Shown here: one piece after another, positions 32,204 through 43,800 of the stretch
Numbering within the stretch: the first letter of the stretch is position 1
Layout of the letters: every line of letters begins with the position of its first letter
Assembly (NCBI GenBank): GCA_030704615.1
Contig: CM060732.1
Span: 42,823,053 to 42,887,052 of the forward strand
DNA length: 64,000 bases
Source of the DNA: Takakia lepidozioides
Lineage: Eukaryota; Streptophyta; Takakiopsida; Takakiales; Takakiaceae
Reading direction: 5' to 3'
Notes under the pieces: model-generated
What the model saw: the letters and a program-made list of their open reading frames with translations, nothing else
Databases searched by the model: none
What the model was told of the DNA's origin: nothing
Position numbers and translations under genes: made by a program

Positions 32204-33734
32204 AAAACATGTATATATCACAATGCAGATTTGAGCTCAAGACCACCTGCACACCACGACCACCTCCATACCACTAGGCTAGCCCACGATTCTTAAAATT
32301 AATGCAATGTTAAACAGAAACTAGGGCTTCGCGTTGCTCCGCACTACTAGCGACGAATTCTGAGAACTATGTTCAATTTTTCACAAAAAAAAGGGCTGGG
32401 TCATCCCCACGGTGGTACATGCAGAGATCCCGTGTTTTGTTTTTTTCTGGAAGAAAAATGGCGGATCTGCATTTCAACATTCAATTTTCACAAGCCGCAT
32501 CAATCAATAACAACATACCCAAATACCCTTACATTCACTGTATGAACTTTCAAGCATCCACCATGATATTGGATTTTGGTGGGTTAAGGCTAGCTTTTGA
32601 CAATATTCATGCAAGTTCATCAAGGGCTCCATCCCCACAAGAACACACCCCATTGTTTTTGAAGTGATGAAGGCAGATGGCATCCCTTGCAATAATTTCT
32701 CGTGCAACAATTTTGGATATCAACTTGGTGGCAGTGTGGCAGTCCCTACATACACGTAGGTTTTTAATGATGCGGATAGGGGTCCCAGGGGGTGTGCTAA
32801 TGAGCCCAAAAGCAATGGCCTCCTTAATCTGCCAAGTCAATCTAACATAGATATCCTCTGCTCGTGGGTGAGATCTACCTCCAACGGCAAATGTATACAC
32901 CCTGTTTTCCACCTCAATCCAAGTGTGGCCTGGTTCTTTTTTCACCTCTGGCGTCCATTGCTTTTCTCACTTTTGCTACATCAGCCCACCTACCAGCTGC
33001 AGCATAGATGTTTGAAAGCAGCACATACATTGCAGCATCTTGTGATACCACCTTGAAAATACATTATGCAGCACACTCTGCTAACTCCACACTTCCATAA
33101 GATTCTACAGGCACCAAGCAAGCCCCCCCCCCCCCCCCACCCACTAAAGCACCTGGTTACCACCTTCATCTACAAGGCCCAAATGGTGGCTGCATGCAGA
33201 GAGAACACCAATAAATGTGCCCTCATTTGGCTTCACACCTTTCAATTGCATCAATTCAAACAGTTGGAGAGCCTCGTGATCACACCCATGCTGAGCATAT
33301 CCTATAATCATCGCAGAGACCACATCTCGCTTAGGCATTCTGTCAAACACATTGAGTGCATCCCTCACACTCATGCACTTGCAATACATTCTGACAAGGG
33401 CAGTCCCGAGACCAACATCTGACTCAAATTCAGCTTTGACGATGCTGGCATGGAGCTGCTTGCCCCGTTCTAAAGCCTCCAGGCCAGCACAAGCGTTGAG
33501 GACATTAATAAAGGTGACAATATCTGCCTTCATGCCTTCTCTTTGCATGCGCTGAAAGAGTTTAAAAGCCTCCTCACCATGATCATGCTGAGCAGATCCT
33601 GCAATCATAGCAGTCCATGAGACCCCATCTCACTTGGGCATTGTGTCATACTCGGGTGGCATCCATCAAACTCTCACACATGTAATACATGCTGACAAGG
33701 GCAGTCCCCACATAGACATCCCCCTCAAGTCCAT

Positions 33735-34320
33735 CCTCAATGCACGCACATTTTGCATACATGTCTACCAGGGCAGTGTTGAGGATGACATCTGGTACAA
33801 TTCCAGCTTTGACGATGTCACCATGGACCTCTTTCCCCTTTTCCAGAGCTCCCAGGCTTGCACACGCATTGCAAACAAAAACAAACGTTATGGGGTTGGG
33901 CTTCACCCCTTCGCACATCATTTGCTCATAGGTCTCCAAAGCCTCCATCCCGTGCATACATGTCCACCAAGGCAGTGTTCAGGATGACATCTAGTACAAT
34001 TCCAGCTGTGACGATGTCACCATGGACCTCTTTCCCCTTTTCCAGAGCTCCCAGGCTTGCACACGCATTTCAAACAAAAACAAACGTTATGGGGTTGGGC
34101 TTCACCCCTTCGCACATCATTTGCTCATAGGTCTCCAAAGCCTCCATCCCGTGCATACAATTCCAGCTTTGACGATGTCACCATGGATCGCTTTCCCCTT
34201 TTCCAGAGCTCCCAGGCTTGCACACGCATTGCAAGCAAAAACAAATGTTATGTGGTTGGGTTTCACCCCTTCGCACATCATTTGCTCATAGGTCTCCAAA
34301 GCCTCCATCCCGCCCCCTTG
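33735..34320 (-). repeat. Tandem copies of one PPR module
   Basis: A roughly 195-bp unit coding for MEALETYEQMMCEGVKPN, ACASLGALEKGK and HGDIVKAGIV occurs at about 33780-33955, 33990-34145 and 34160-34310. Two more diverged copies lie at 35060-35240 and 35500-35650. The nearest copies differ by only a few bases. Confidence 0.85.
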
Positions 34321-34439
34321 CTGCAATCATTGCACTCCACGACACCACATCTCGTTCAGCCATACTTTCGAGCACCCTTTGGATCCTTGATGCACGCACA
34401 TTTGACATACATTTCCACCAGGGCAGTGTTCAGAATCAC

Positions 34440-35030
34440 ATCTGGTAATCTGACAGGCATTCACTTTTTGCTTTGGTTGTCCCACCATTGACTGGGGTCA
34501 GAGAAGTATTCATTCCACAGCTTCTCCTCATCTCTGTTACCTGTTTTTGGATAGTTTCCTGTTGTCACATTGGCAGTATCATGTCAAAGTCACTGCAAAC
34601 TAGATTCACTCAACCAGCTAACTTGCAGAATTCAACATGGAAATTTAGGGCCGATTCTGATTAGAGGGAAAAACAAGGCGAAATGTGTTGAAGAAGATGC
34701 CTTCATTAGCACTGCCTTCATGAAGCCTTAACCTCATGGGAACTCTGGAAATCTTCATATTTGAAAAATGGGGCACATTAGATGTATATTTTCACTAGAA
34801 TGCAGAGCCTCGGGCACCTGACTATCAGTGGGAACAGTCGCTACAAAACTACTAAGTTAATGCCCGCAGCAGTTGAACACCATACAAATTGAGCAACTTA
34901 GGATAATATGAGTGTGCACCTACTTTCCAGCTTCCAGTCTTGATGCACTTAAGCAAGAGACAAACATACGCATCTCAATCTGCTGAAATGCCTCCTTGGG
35001 TTTAAAGTCTGTAAGCCTCTGTCAGTCGGC
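34440..35030. repeat. Segmental duplication, copy 1
   Basis: The segment from ttgtcccaccattgactggg (34476) to about 34690, plus the segment 34910-35030, recur at 36384-36600 and 35828-35955. Copy 1 repeats the PPR start region (SDMYV part) in damaged form. Confidence 0.8.
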
Positions 35031-35827
35031 CTACTGACTATTGTCCAGAATCACATCTGGTACAATTCCAGCTTTGGCGATGCAACCATGCACCTCTTTG
35101 TCTTTTTCCAGGGCTGCCACCTGCTTGCACACGCACTGCAAACGCACACAAACGTGATGTGGTCGGGCTTCACCCCTTCCCTCATCATTTGCTCAGAGGT
35201 CTCCAAAGCCTCCATCCCGCGCCTCTGATGTGCATACCCTGCAAGCATCGTGTTCCACGACACCACATCTCGTTCAGCCATAGTGTTGAACACTCCTTTC
35301 GCATCCTCAATGCTCCCACATTTGGCATACATGTCCACCAGAGCATTGTTCAGTGTTCCCTGCTCCTTCAGCTCCCGCGCCCTTGCTGTGCATATCCTGC
35401 TATCATCGCACTCCATGACACCATATCTCGTTCAGCCATATTGTCAAACACTCCCTTCATACATGTCCACGAGGGTATTGTTCAGAATGACATTTGGTAC
35501 AATTGCAGCTCTGACAATGTCGCCACCTCTTTGCCCTTTTCCAGAGCTGCCAGGCTTGCATACGAATTTGCAAATGCACACAAACGTGATGTGGTTGGGC
35601 TTCACCCCTTCGCGCAGCATTTGCTCATAGGTCTCCAAAGCAATAATCCTACCACACCCATGCTTGCTAAATCCTCCCAACATTATATTCCACGTGATCA
35701 AAGATTGTTGAGGCATTCTGTTGAACACTTGGTGAGCATCCATGATGCTCCCGCAGTTAACATACATGTTTTGACAAAGGTGTTGAGTAGAAAAACATTT
35801 GGCGTGAATCCACTTTGGATAATGTGA

Positions 35828-36620
35828 GTGTGCACCTGCTTTCCAACTTCCAGACCTTCCATCTTGATGTACTTAAGCAAGAGACAGACATACATATCTG
35901 AATCTGCCGAAATGCCTCCTTGGTTTAGAGTCTGTAGAGCCTCTGTCAGTCTGCCTGCCGCACAAAGCATCTTCACATACCCAGAAGTGCCAGAAGAGGC
36001 ATTGTGGACTCCCTCTCTTGATCCTCTTTCAGAAGTTGTGGTAATGGTTTAGGTGCCTGATTCTATGAACTATGCCGCTGCAGCTGCTGCCTTTAGTTGA
36101 CCATCTACCCATGCAGGTTTATTGTAGCTATTGATCCATATGGAATCATAGGTCATCTGGAGCTTGAAGTTCGTCCCTCTTGGATGAATCTGTCCACCCA
36201 CACACTATCCCTGCTCCTTCAGCTATCCATGCCTATGCACATCATTGCCTTGTTGCTATCAGCTGACAATGACAGCCTAGATCTGTTCTAGGAAACACCC
36301 AACTCAACTTATCACACTAGTTCCTATGCTCAATTGCATCTGCTACTCTCTCCAACAAGCATTCACCTTTTTGCCTCGATTGTCCCACCATTGACTGGGG
36401 TCAGAAAAGTATTCATTCCACAGCTTCTCCTCGTCTACGTTACCTGTTTTTGGATACTTCCCTATTGTCACATTGGCAGTATCATGTCAAAGTCACTCCA
36501 AACTATCAAAGGTTCACTCAACCAACTAACTTGCAGAATTCAACATGAAAATTTAGGGCCGATTCTGATAAGAGGGAAAACAGGGTGAAATGTGTTGAAG
36601 AAGGTGCCTTCATTAGCAGC
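35828..36620. repeat. Segmental duplication, copy 2
   Basis: Counterpart of 34440-35030. It includes the PPR N-terminal coding part (35828-35976) and, at about 36060-36140, a damaged copy of the KKPAWVDGQLEAATAAA exon found intact at 36640-36700. Confidence 0.75.
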
Positions 36621-36800
36621 ACCTGAATTTATCAATTGTGCTGCTGCTGTTGCGGCTTCCAGTTGACCATCTACCCATGCAGGTTTCTTGTACCTATCCT
36701 TCCACAGGGAATCATAGGTAATCTGCTGTCGTATACCCATCACAGGTCCAATCCAAACAGCAGCCCTAACAGCCACTTTTGGCAAGACCAGACATTTCAA
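36604..36800 (-). CDS. Small exon or ORF with GPVMGIRQ and KKPAWVDGQ motifs
   Basis: An open minus-strand frame beginning MKCLVLPKVAVRAAVWIGP and continuing MGIRQQITYDSLWKDRYKK, PAWVDGQLEAATAAAQLINS. The well-formed amphipathic sequence and the existence of a second, decayed copy at 36060-36140 suggest a real captured exon. I do not recognise the protein. The sequence after AANEG may be read-through past a splice site. Confidence 0.4.
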
Positions 36801-36903
36801 AGACTGCCCTACATAATAAGCTTACACATATACCACTTTTAGCAGCTCAATGAGAATCCTGTCAGCTTTGGAAGAACACAGAAGAAAAAGGAGCGAGAAT
36901 AAC

Positions 36904-37002
36904 CTCGGCAGGGGTCTGCTCAGCGTGAAGGCGTGTGCCATCGAAAATGAAGGCAATAGAGCTGGGATCAACTGACCGACGGTCGAAGTATGCATGCATC
37001 AG
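36904..37002 (-). pseudogene. SUMO-like exon
   Basis: A 33-codon minus-strand exon between a tttgaaag acceptor and a GAG|gttatt donor. It encodes [20 protein letters not shown] then [13 protein letters not shown]. This matches the middle of SUMO (landmarks: AYxDRxSV, SIAFxFDG, RLxAEQTP). The last SUMO exon, with the acidic loop and C-terminal Gly-Gly, was not found nearby, so the module cannot make a conjugatable SUMO here. It is probably a fragment carried by element 3. Confidence 0.7.
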
Positions 37003-37176
37003 CTTTCAAAGTGTGGTTGTGGTCTTAATCCTGAAAAAAACCTCCCCGCCATCCTACACATTGCAACATCTCCGGCCATCCGTTACTCAAGAATTACAAT
37101 AAGACTACATTTGGAGTGGATGGATTACAAAGTTCAGTTATTAGTCATAAGGTATACAATAGGTGGTTCTATCATT

Positions 37177-37303
37177 TACCTGAATGGTGAGGTGTCTTTC
37201 CTTGCCTGCAAGATCCCGTGCATGCATTTCCTTAACGATCTGCATCTGTATCCACACCCTCACTTGGTAGCTTAGACTCTCAAATTCTCTCCCTGCTTCA
37301 TCA
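37177..37303 (-). CDS. Unassigned exon
   Basis: A minus-strand exon between cgtctcttcag and CAG|gtaaatg. It encodes FDEAGREFESLSYQVRVWIQ, MQIVKEMHARDLAGKERHL, TIQ. Good splice borders and an open frame; no family recognised. It lies between the SUMO-like exon and the exon at 37903. Confidence 0.45.
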
Positions 37304-37902
37304 AACTGAAGAGACGTCTATGTTACATATAAAGCTAGAGCAAACACAGTCTAAAGTGTACATTAACTGTGTGCATGAAAATTAGTGTGTGACTTGTGGT
37401 TCACAATATCACTGGGTAATTCTTGATGAGGGTGTTCTCAAGGCACCCCTATCATCAAAGTGTGGCTGTTCATAGGTAATCTGGCTAAAGTTTGATATCC
37501 AACGCAATGGAGGCATAGTAACTAAACTCCATAGAGGCCGACATGGAGCCATCAAGCTTCACAAGAGAAGGGAATGCAGTCCACGGTCATGGACGACCCA
37601 TAATATAACTCCCTTCACTCGAAAGACAATCTAAAGATTTTAGGGCAGAGAGGTGCTGCTACAAACATCTGAACAAACAAAGCAAACCCCACTAGACTAA
37701 GAAGAGAACCGAAAAGAGTTTGCACCAATATCAAGCAGCATGAGAATCGTTTACGCGAATTCATAAGTTTTGATTTACTGTCACGAGACCTTGCAATGTT
37801 GAAGTGCACATAAAGAAGGTAGTCTTGTAAAAGAACATCTACGACAAAACATGAAGTCGCTCTACTTAACATCACGACGCTACGTCTCAGTGAAAACCTT
37901 AC

Positions 37903-38056
37903 CAGGATAGATTTGGTCCAACTCAGGGCCATTCGCCCGAGCTCCGTTCTGCGCATCCAGGCTGTCCTCCGTCCGGGGCCGCTTCCCCTCGGTACCGACT
38001 AGCCGAGCCGCAATCTGCTCCACTCTCTGCTTTGCAAGCTCCACACTCGATCCCTA
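37903..38056 (-). CDS. Unassigned exon with basic KRPRTED motif
   Basis: A minus-strand open stretch encoding SSVELAKQRVEQIAARLVGT, EGKRPRTEDSLDAQNG, ARANGPELDQIYPG, ending in a strong donor (CTG|gtaagg). KRPRTED could be a nuclear localisation signal. The AKQRVEQIAARL helix recalls tails of KH-type splicing factors, but this is weak. Confidence 0.4.
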
Positions 38057-38369
38057 CTCCTTCAAGCTATCCATGCATGTGCTTGCAAGGTGAACGATGG
38101 CAGAAAACGCAGAGCTCCTGCAGTTCAAGAAGATCATGATCCGGGCATTGCGGGCAGTTCCAAAAACGTTGGCGCGGCGATTGCCGTCCGGGCAGATTCC
38201 AAAGAAATTGACGACGACGATGACCTGGCTACGATGATGTGTCTACGATGACGTGGCGATGCTGATGTGGCACTATGGCACCCTATTCCTGCTCTACGCT
38301 AAACTAGCTTTCGACCTTCGGTCGTCGCTAGAATATACAAGAAAGACAATTTGTTTTGTTTTGTATCAT

Positions 38370-38500
38370 TGTTGAGATCTCCCAAACTGCGGGGCCCCAG
38401 CCCTGGTGTTTGGTACCATTGGAAAGCCCTCGATGAGGAGGGGTGCACCGGCTTGCTCTCATAATTTTGGAACTTGTGGTGTGGGAGATACGAAATTTCA
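38370..38500 (+). repeat. Dispersed repeat with TTGGAAAGCCCT core, copy 1
   Basis: The order CCCAAACTGCGGGGCCCC, then ACCATTGGAAAGCCCT, GAGGAGGGGTGCACCGG and ATTTCAAGTACTTT is shared with copy 2 (38665-38770, more diverged) and copy 3 (51575-51730). Confidence 0.8.
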
Positions 38501-38664
38501 AGTACTTTTTGTAGTTGGAAACTCGCGAAAAATAGCAAAATGGGCTTTCTTGCAACAATTACCGGCCTTTCATTTGTCCTTTGTACACGGGGACATAAGT
38601 GTAAATACTTGGGTTTTTTCTTTCAAATATGGCATGAACACAATATTGTTTGTAGGGTCCTTAA

Positions 38665-38770
38665 GATCTTCCAAACCGCGGGGCTTCTAGCCACGATTTT
38701 GGTACCGTTGGAAAGCCCTCAATGAGTAGGGATACACCGACTTGGTTTCATAAAATTTGGACCTACAGGC
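38665..38770 (+). repeat. Dispersed repeat with TTGGAAAGCCCT core, copy 2
   Basis: Diverged copy: TTCCAAACCGCGGGGCTTC then TACCGTTGGAAAGCCCTCAA and AGTAGGGATACACCGACTTG. Confidence 0.7.
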
Positions 38771-39050
38771 CGAGGTCTGTTTTTAAATGAATAGACTTGA
38801 TATAATAAAAGAAATACATATACATATTTAAGGGTATTTTTTAATGATTGAAAAGGAAAATATACATACAGCAGGGGGTATTTTTTTTAAATTACAAATT
38901 TCTATATATTTACAGGAGGGGGTTTTATAATCTTCAAAATGTATGTACAGAGGGGGTATAAATGATCCAAGGACCCGTATACAGGGGGGTTTTTTATTAG
39001 GCGGCGAACGTACGTGATACGGACATTTTATAAAGAGTGCACCCCCCAGG

Positions 39051-39058
39051 CTTCGGGA
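39051..39058. repeat. Target-site duplication of element 3, right
   Basis: CTTCGGGA, identical to 31960-31967. Confidence 0.85.
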
Positions 39059-39719
39059 TGGTCAGGGTTGGTTAGGTAGGGGTTAGCCGGGGGGGTGATT
39101 GATATGAGGGGCTATGGGGGAGGTACTAGGGTTGGGTTGTTACGGTATTGGGTTGTAGAAAGCAGTGGGCAGTGTGGTGGTTAAGAGCAATGAATAACAA
39201 CATGAGGTTTGGTGTTCAATTTTTGTCAGGTGGTAATGGGTCGTGGTAATGTGTGCAGACCTTCCAACATACTCGCCGAGTGGACTAGACTGCAGAGTGG
39301 ACCCTCTCCAGTCCGGTGGACCCTCCAGCAGCCTCTCTAGAACAGACTAGACTATTCGAGACTATTCAATAGACCGTCGGGCGGACCCGGTGGATGGTCG
39401 CTGGGCTTATGAGCTTACCCATGGGCCATACTGGCGGGGCCCATAGGCGCATTGAAGACGCTATTACCTTAAAATGAGAGCCATGTGTCGAATGTGTTGG
39501 TGTCTTGTAATTGAGAACTTAGATTAGTGCACTGAGTGCCACCCATATGATTATGGGGTTAACTCCTGCTACTTGACAGGTGTGGTATACTCTTCTCTCC
39601 CTTCCCTTAGGCGGTGTCCCAATTCTGCGCCTTCATGGGGAGGTTACTGTGAAAGAGGTTATTTTCTCCTCTCACTATTGTTAAGGGGCCTGATTTGTGA
39701 GCTGTCGCTCCCAGGTGTT
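39059..39719. other. Older sequence between element 3 and the LTR element
   Basis: On the minus strand it continues the chromodomain-bearing remnant for a short way. No other coding sequence was identified. Confidence 0.4.
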
Positions 39720-40858
39720 TGTCGAGCGGCTTTTACTCACCCATCCCTTTGCTATCCAAGGTGGAAACTCCAAGATAGAAGAGTTGGATATCTCTAAGCA
39801 CTCAGCCCGCTCAGAACAATCAGTCATGACCTACAGCTAGTGAATCATGGTTGTGTTTCCTATTTGTATTCCTTCTTGCCTTTATGTTATCAATTTACCT
39901 TACCGTGTATACTAAAGCATCAGATTGCTTCAGTATCTACTAAGTTCCAATTAATCATGCACAGCTTCTCTCATGTCTCTCTACACAGTATGTTTGTATC
40001 GATTCAGTATCAGATCAAGATTAATCATGTATCATGTCTATGCCATGGCGTCCCTAATCTACCATACTGTATAATTTTACAGCTTACATGAATTAAGCCT
40101 CAATCAAGTCATCATCTCCTCTTCACTGTTTCCGCCGCTACGTCTCCTCTCTCTCCTCACAAGTCGCCCTCCTCCAAGTGATCCTCTTCCTGTTACCCCC
40201 CCTGCCTAATCTACCCGCAAGCTGTTCTAACCACCTAACTAACTAACCGTCACCCCTGAAGTAACACGTTCCCTCTGCAGATGTCGTTCCCACACAGTCG
40301 TTCCCTGTCAATGATAACTGTTCCCCATGTACACTGTGACATGCTGTGTCAACTGTGCCGATTGACTGGCTGTGTAAAGCTGTGTCGGGCTGTGACTGGC
40401 TGTGCAAAGCTGTGTCGGGCTGTGTCAGACTCTGTCTAGCTGTGATAGACTGTGACGGGTTGTGTAAAGCTGTGTCGGGCTGCGATTGGCTGTGCAAAGC
40501 TGTGTCGGCTGTGTCTGGCTGTGATAGACTGTGACGGGCTGTGTAAAGCTGTGTCGGACTGTGACTGGCTGTGCGAAGCTGTGTCGTTTGTGTCAGCCTG
40601 TGTCTGGCTGTGATAGACTGTGACAGGCTGTGTAAAGCTGTGTCGGGCTGTGACTGGCTGTGCGAAGCTGTGTCGGGCTGTGTCAGACTGTGTCTGGCTG
40701 TGATAGACTGTCACAAGCTGTCTACCCCCCCTAAAGCCTGCGCCTGCCACCCCTAAGGCTCCTGTTGGTCTCAGTCTACCATTCATAAGTCTGCGTAAAA
40801 ATTAAGGGTACCCCACAGAACCCGTAAAAGCGTCTAAGTCCCAAGCAGCCCTCTAACA
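39720..40858 (-). repeat. 3' LTR (1,139 bp)
   Basis: Closely matches 50348-51355, from TGTCGAGCGGCTTTTACTC to CCCTCTAACA. It is longer than the 5' LTR because its minisatellite (40340-40720) has more units. Confidence 0.9.
40340..40720 (+). repeat. GCTGTG minisatellite in the 3' LTR
   Basis: Higher-order repeat of GCTGTGTCGGGCTGTGACTG, GCTGTGCAAAGCTGTGTC and GCTGTGATAGACTGTGAC. The same motif is in the 5' LTR (50975-51215) and, surprisingly, inside the element at 45195-45330. Confidence 0.9.
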
Positions 40859-40875
40859 TTACCCCTGCCCCTCTC
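40859..40875 (-). other. Polypurine tract
   Basis: On the minus strand GAGAGGGGCAGGGGTAA directly abuts the 3' LTR start (TGTTAGAGG), the place where plus-strand DNA synthesis is primed. Confidence 0.75.
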
Positions 40876-40896
40876 AAAAAGCCGTGTCATCACGGT

Positions 40897-43800
40897 TTAC
40901 TGTTTGGGATTAGCAAACCTTTGTGAGCGAGCACCCTTCTGTCGGTGAGAGTCTCGTGAAGGACTCCGTGTGCGAGCCCGAGTCATGTCACTGGCTGATG
41001 GAGGCAATTGAGCACTACCTGGAAATGTCTGACCCTCCTTTGGCTGATAACGAGGTAACCTCTCAGGCATAGGAGATCCCCATCGTTTCTTCTCTACCAT
41101 CTGAAGTGCATAGTCATCTGCCGTGCCAAAAGAGTCCTCTGAAGAACCAGTAGTATCAGAATCCTCGTCCCCCCTTAGGTGTTTTAACGGCCGAACTTTA
41201 AGTGGCTTCTCGGGAATCCTGCGTGGCATACAATGTGGGCCCACCATGTCTCGAAGTTTAAACTGTACGACTTGCTGTAAGCGCTTGCAAGCAAAATTAG
41301 TGAACGCCCTGAACTCCTTAGCCGTATAGGTGAGAGGTGTGCCAATGACTTTGGAACAATGTAAGTATTTCCAGGCTTCATGTCCCTTAAAGAAAATATC
41401 ATCAGGGCCAAATTTCTTTGTTGCCAAATTGTTCCAAGCCGAATTAAACCATGAACGAAGTTGGGAATCCTTCTGCATCATAACTTTTGCATCATACAGG
41501 TACATATGAGGTGGCACTGAAGGTAAGACCCAATGATCCCCACTGGAATAACTCAGAAATCGTGATTGCATCTTCTGCTGCTCAATGTGATAACGTGCCA
41601 TAAAACAAGCAGCATAGTATAATCCACAGCCCATGACAATACTAGATACCTCTTTGGTCTTGGTATAGATGTATCCATGTACAACCTGGAAGGCAATTAA
41701 TTCCTTCAACATGGTACCTGTCTCAGACCAGTACCTTGCAAAGTGATGATCCTCAATGGGTCGATTGTTTGGAAGAATCTTAGTCCGAGTTGCCACTGAC
41801 AACCAAATGCGCATGATCTGGTAGTAATGTGCCAACGACTGCGGAGGACTAAATTCCTTCCAAGCCAAATCTAGCACAATGGGAATTTGGTTGAAGGGCA
41901 TAATCATAGCCCGATTGTACTCCCGTGCAGCAGGAGTCCTAGGTGGGTTAAAAGCAGCATCCCCCCATACCTCAGGCTGTGGTTTTGCTGTAGTAGCAAC
42001 AGGGTCAGCTACCTGCACAGGCACCTGCTGTGGTATTAGTACCACTGGCCCTTCCACCACTGGCATCTCCTGCACCCCCTGCGAAGAAGACTGAAAAATT
42101 AGAGTCCTGGCATGTAAATAAGTAGCCATCAGCTGCTCCTCAGGAACAAAGACTCTCTTGTCAATATTTGAACTCAGGTCATCCACTTGAGTCTGCAGGC
42201 CTTCCACATCCTCTTGTAGCTCCGCTACTCTACTATAGACATTGTCTATAGTAGTTGTGGCAATGTTCTGCACCTGCAATCTGAGCTCATTCATCTCGCC
42301 CTGGGTGAGCTTCCTTAGTGCTTTGCCTTCTACCGGCCCTTGTGCTAACCATACCTGCATAAGGTGGTTATCCACCAAGTCCTGTGTGGCACCCCTGAGA
42401 GTCTGCTCCTCCGTGAGACTGCACACATCTAACTGCTGCTGTAAAGCCTCCATGCGCTTTGCATGAGGTTCAACCAGGCCCGCATAGGCAGCAGCCAGAT
42501 TATTGGCTTCCTTCCAAGCCTTGTTAGCCACGGAGAGTTCATTTCTATTGACCATGACTATTTGTTGCAACTCCAGGATGTACCTCTCCTGGTCAGCCTC
42601 AACCTGTCTGTACTGTTGGAAAGTATTCTCATTGCGACAGATTGTAGCCTGCAAATCAACAATGAGTTTCTCTTGCTCTATTATCTCAGCTTCTGCCATC
42701 ATACATCTCTCCCCTTGTCTGTTAACTTCTAATGCAGTTTGCTCTAGAGCAGTTGTTAGTGTAGCACATTGTATGGTCATCCTCTGATGTACTGCCTCCA
42801 ACTCTGTATGCAGTACGTTCACTTCTTGGAACTTGCCCTCATGCTTCACCTGCAATTGGTATACCTGTTGCTTATATGCTTCATGCAACTGGTCTTGCTC
42901 GAGTCCTGCTTCAATCAAATGTCCCTTAGCCAACTGCAAGACAACCTTTGTGTCCTCCAACTCTTGCTGTAACTTGAGATTGATCTCCTCATCTACCTTG
43001 TTAGCACACTCGATGGCAATTTGAGTCTCAAACTCCTTCCTGAGTTCCTCCCTCAAAGCTGCCAATTGGGTAGATGGAACATGGGATTTCACATAAGTGC
43101 CCAACAAATTGAGTGTCCTGCTTATGGAACTCATAAGCATAGCCTGATGGGGGTCATCATGGTGAACTTGCTGCTGTTCTCCCTGATTCTCCATAGTGTG
43201 ATGCTTCACCAACCATTCAGGCCATTGCCCCACCAGATCTTCTTCCTGAACCACCTCATCCTCCACAGGTGCTGTAGTGTCCTTATATTCTACCCCTGGT
43301 ACCTCCGTCACAGGTGTGGGTATTACATGCACAGCAGGGATTTCCCTGGACAGACTCTGCACCTCTGGTACCACTGATTCCCTGACCAAGCCAGAGTTTT
43401 CATAGAGAAGGTCACCCTTCTCAATTTCTGCCACGACCTGCTCTGTAGTGGGAATGTCCAACCCTTCTCTTTCAAGAGCAATAGGCTCTCATGGAACAGC
43501 ATATACTAACTGAGGTACCTCTGAGACAACCGATTCAATTGGCTGTGATGGCTGTGGTACCGAAGTGACTTTTTCTTCCCTCTCCAAAGGTCGTGTTTTT
43601 AGTAATAATAGCCCTCTGTGCGGTTGTGCCCCATCCTGCACAAGAGCTTGGGAAACATCATCTTGCGGCTTTCTTGAAGCCAGTGGATGAGCCACTACAG
43701 TCATACCCCTCTTCTGTCTCTTAGACTAGTGTTGCTCTGCCAGTCCACCCTCACTATGTGAAGAACCCTGCTCCTCCATTGCAGTGGTTGCTGCCTCAAA

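Larger units (their letters stand above)
32607..35976 (-). pseudogene. PPR-DYW protein pseudogene
   Basis: Minus strand. Intact PLS-class DYW proteins enter chloroplasts or mitochondria and edit C to U in RNA. The start region (35976) has SDMYVCLLLKYIKMEGLEVG and HTHIIQSGFTPNVFLLNTFV. PPR motifs follow with PNHITFV, ALVDMYAKCGSIEDA and RDVVSWNTMLAGYAHQ, ending in ACSHHLGLVDEG (33150). The E/DYW end (32945-32607) has [23 protein letters not shown], then [20 protein letters not shown] and [18 protein letters not shown]. The zinc-binding HxE region that should precede AIAFGLIST is deleted (only QIKE remains), and the DYW tripeptide is lost ([12 protein letters not shown]). The frame breaks repeatedly. 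A central PPR module was copied at least five times (see the separate repeat entry). Confidence 0.85.
31968..39050. mobile_element. Element 3: 7.1-kb TIR element carrying host gene pieces
   Basis: It is bounded by an exact 8-bp duplication and perfect 14-bp inverted ends (CCTGGGGGGTGCAC). Subterminal motifs of the form TACAGGAGGGGGT with T/A-rich tails recur inside both ends (32010-32080 and 38870-39000). An 8-bp duplication suits hAT, P or similar superfamilies; no transposase was found, so the class is open. Cargo, nearly all on the minus strand: a PPR-DYW pseudogene, a duplicated small exon, a SUMO-like exon and other splice-bordered exons. It sits inside the chromodomain frame of an older retroelement. 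The boundaries are visible directly; capture of host exons is inference. Confidence 0.8.

Noticed and set aside
40243-40786. ORFs on both strands rich in HSQSQPDTAL or CDWLCKAVSG repeats
   Set aside because: Products of the GCTGTG minisatellite in the LTR.
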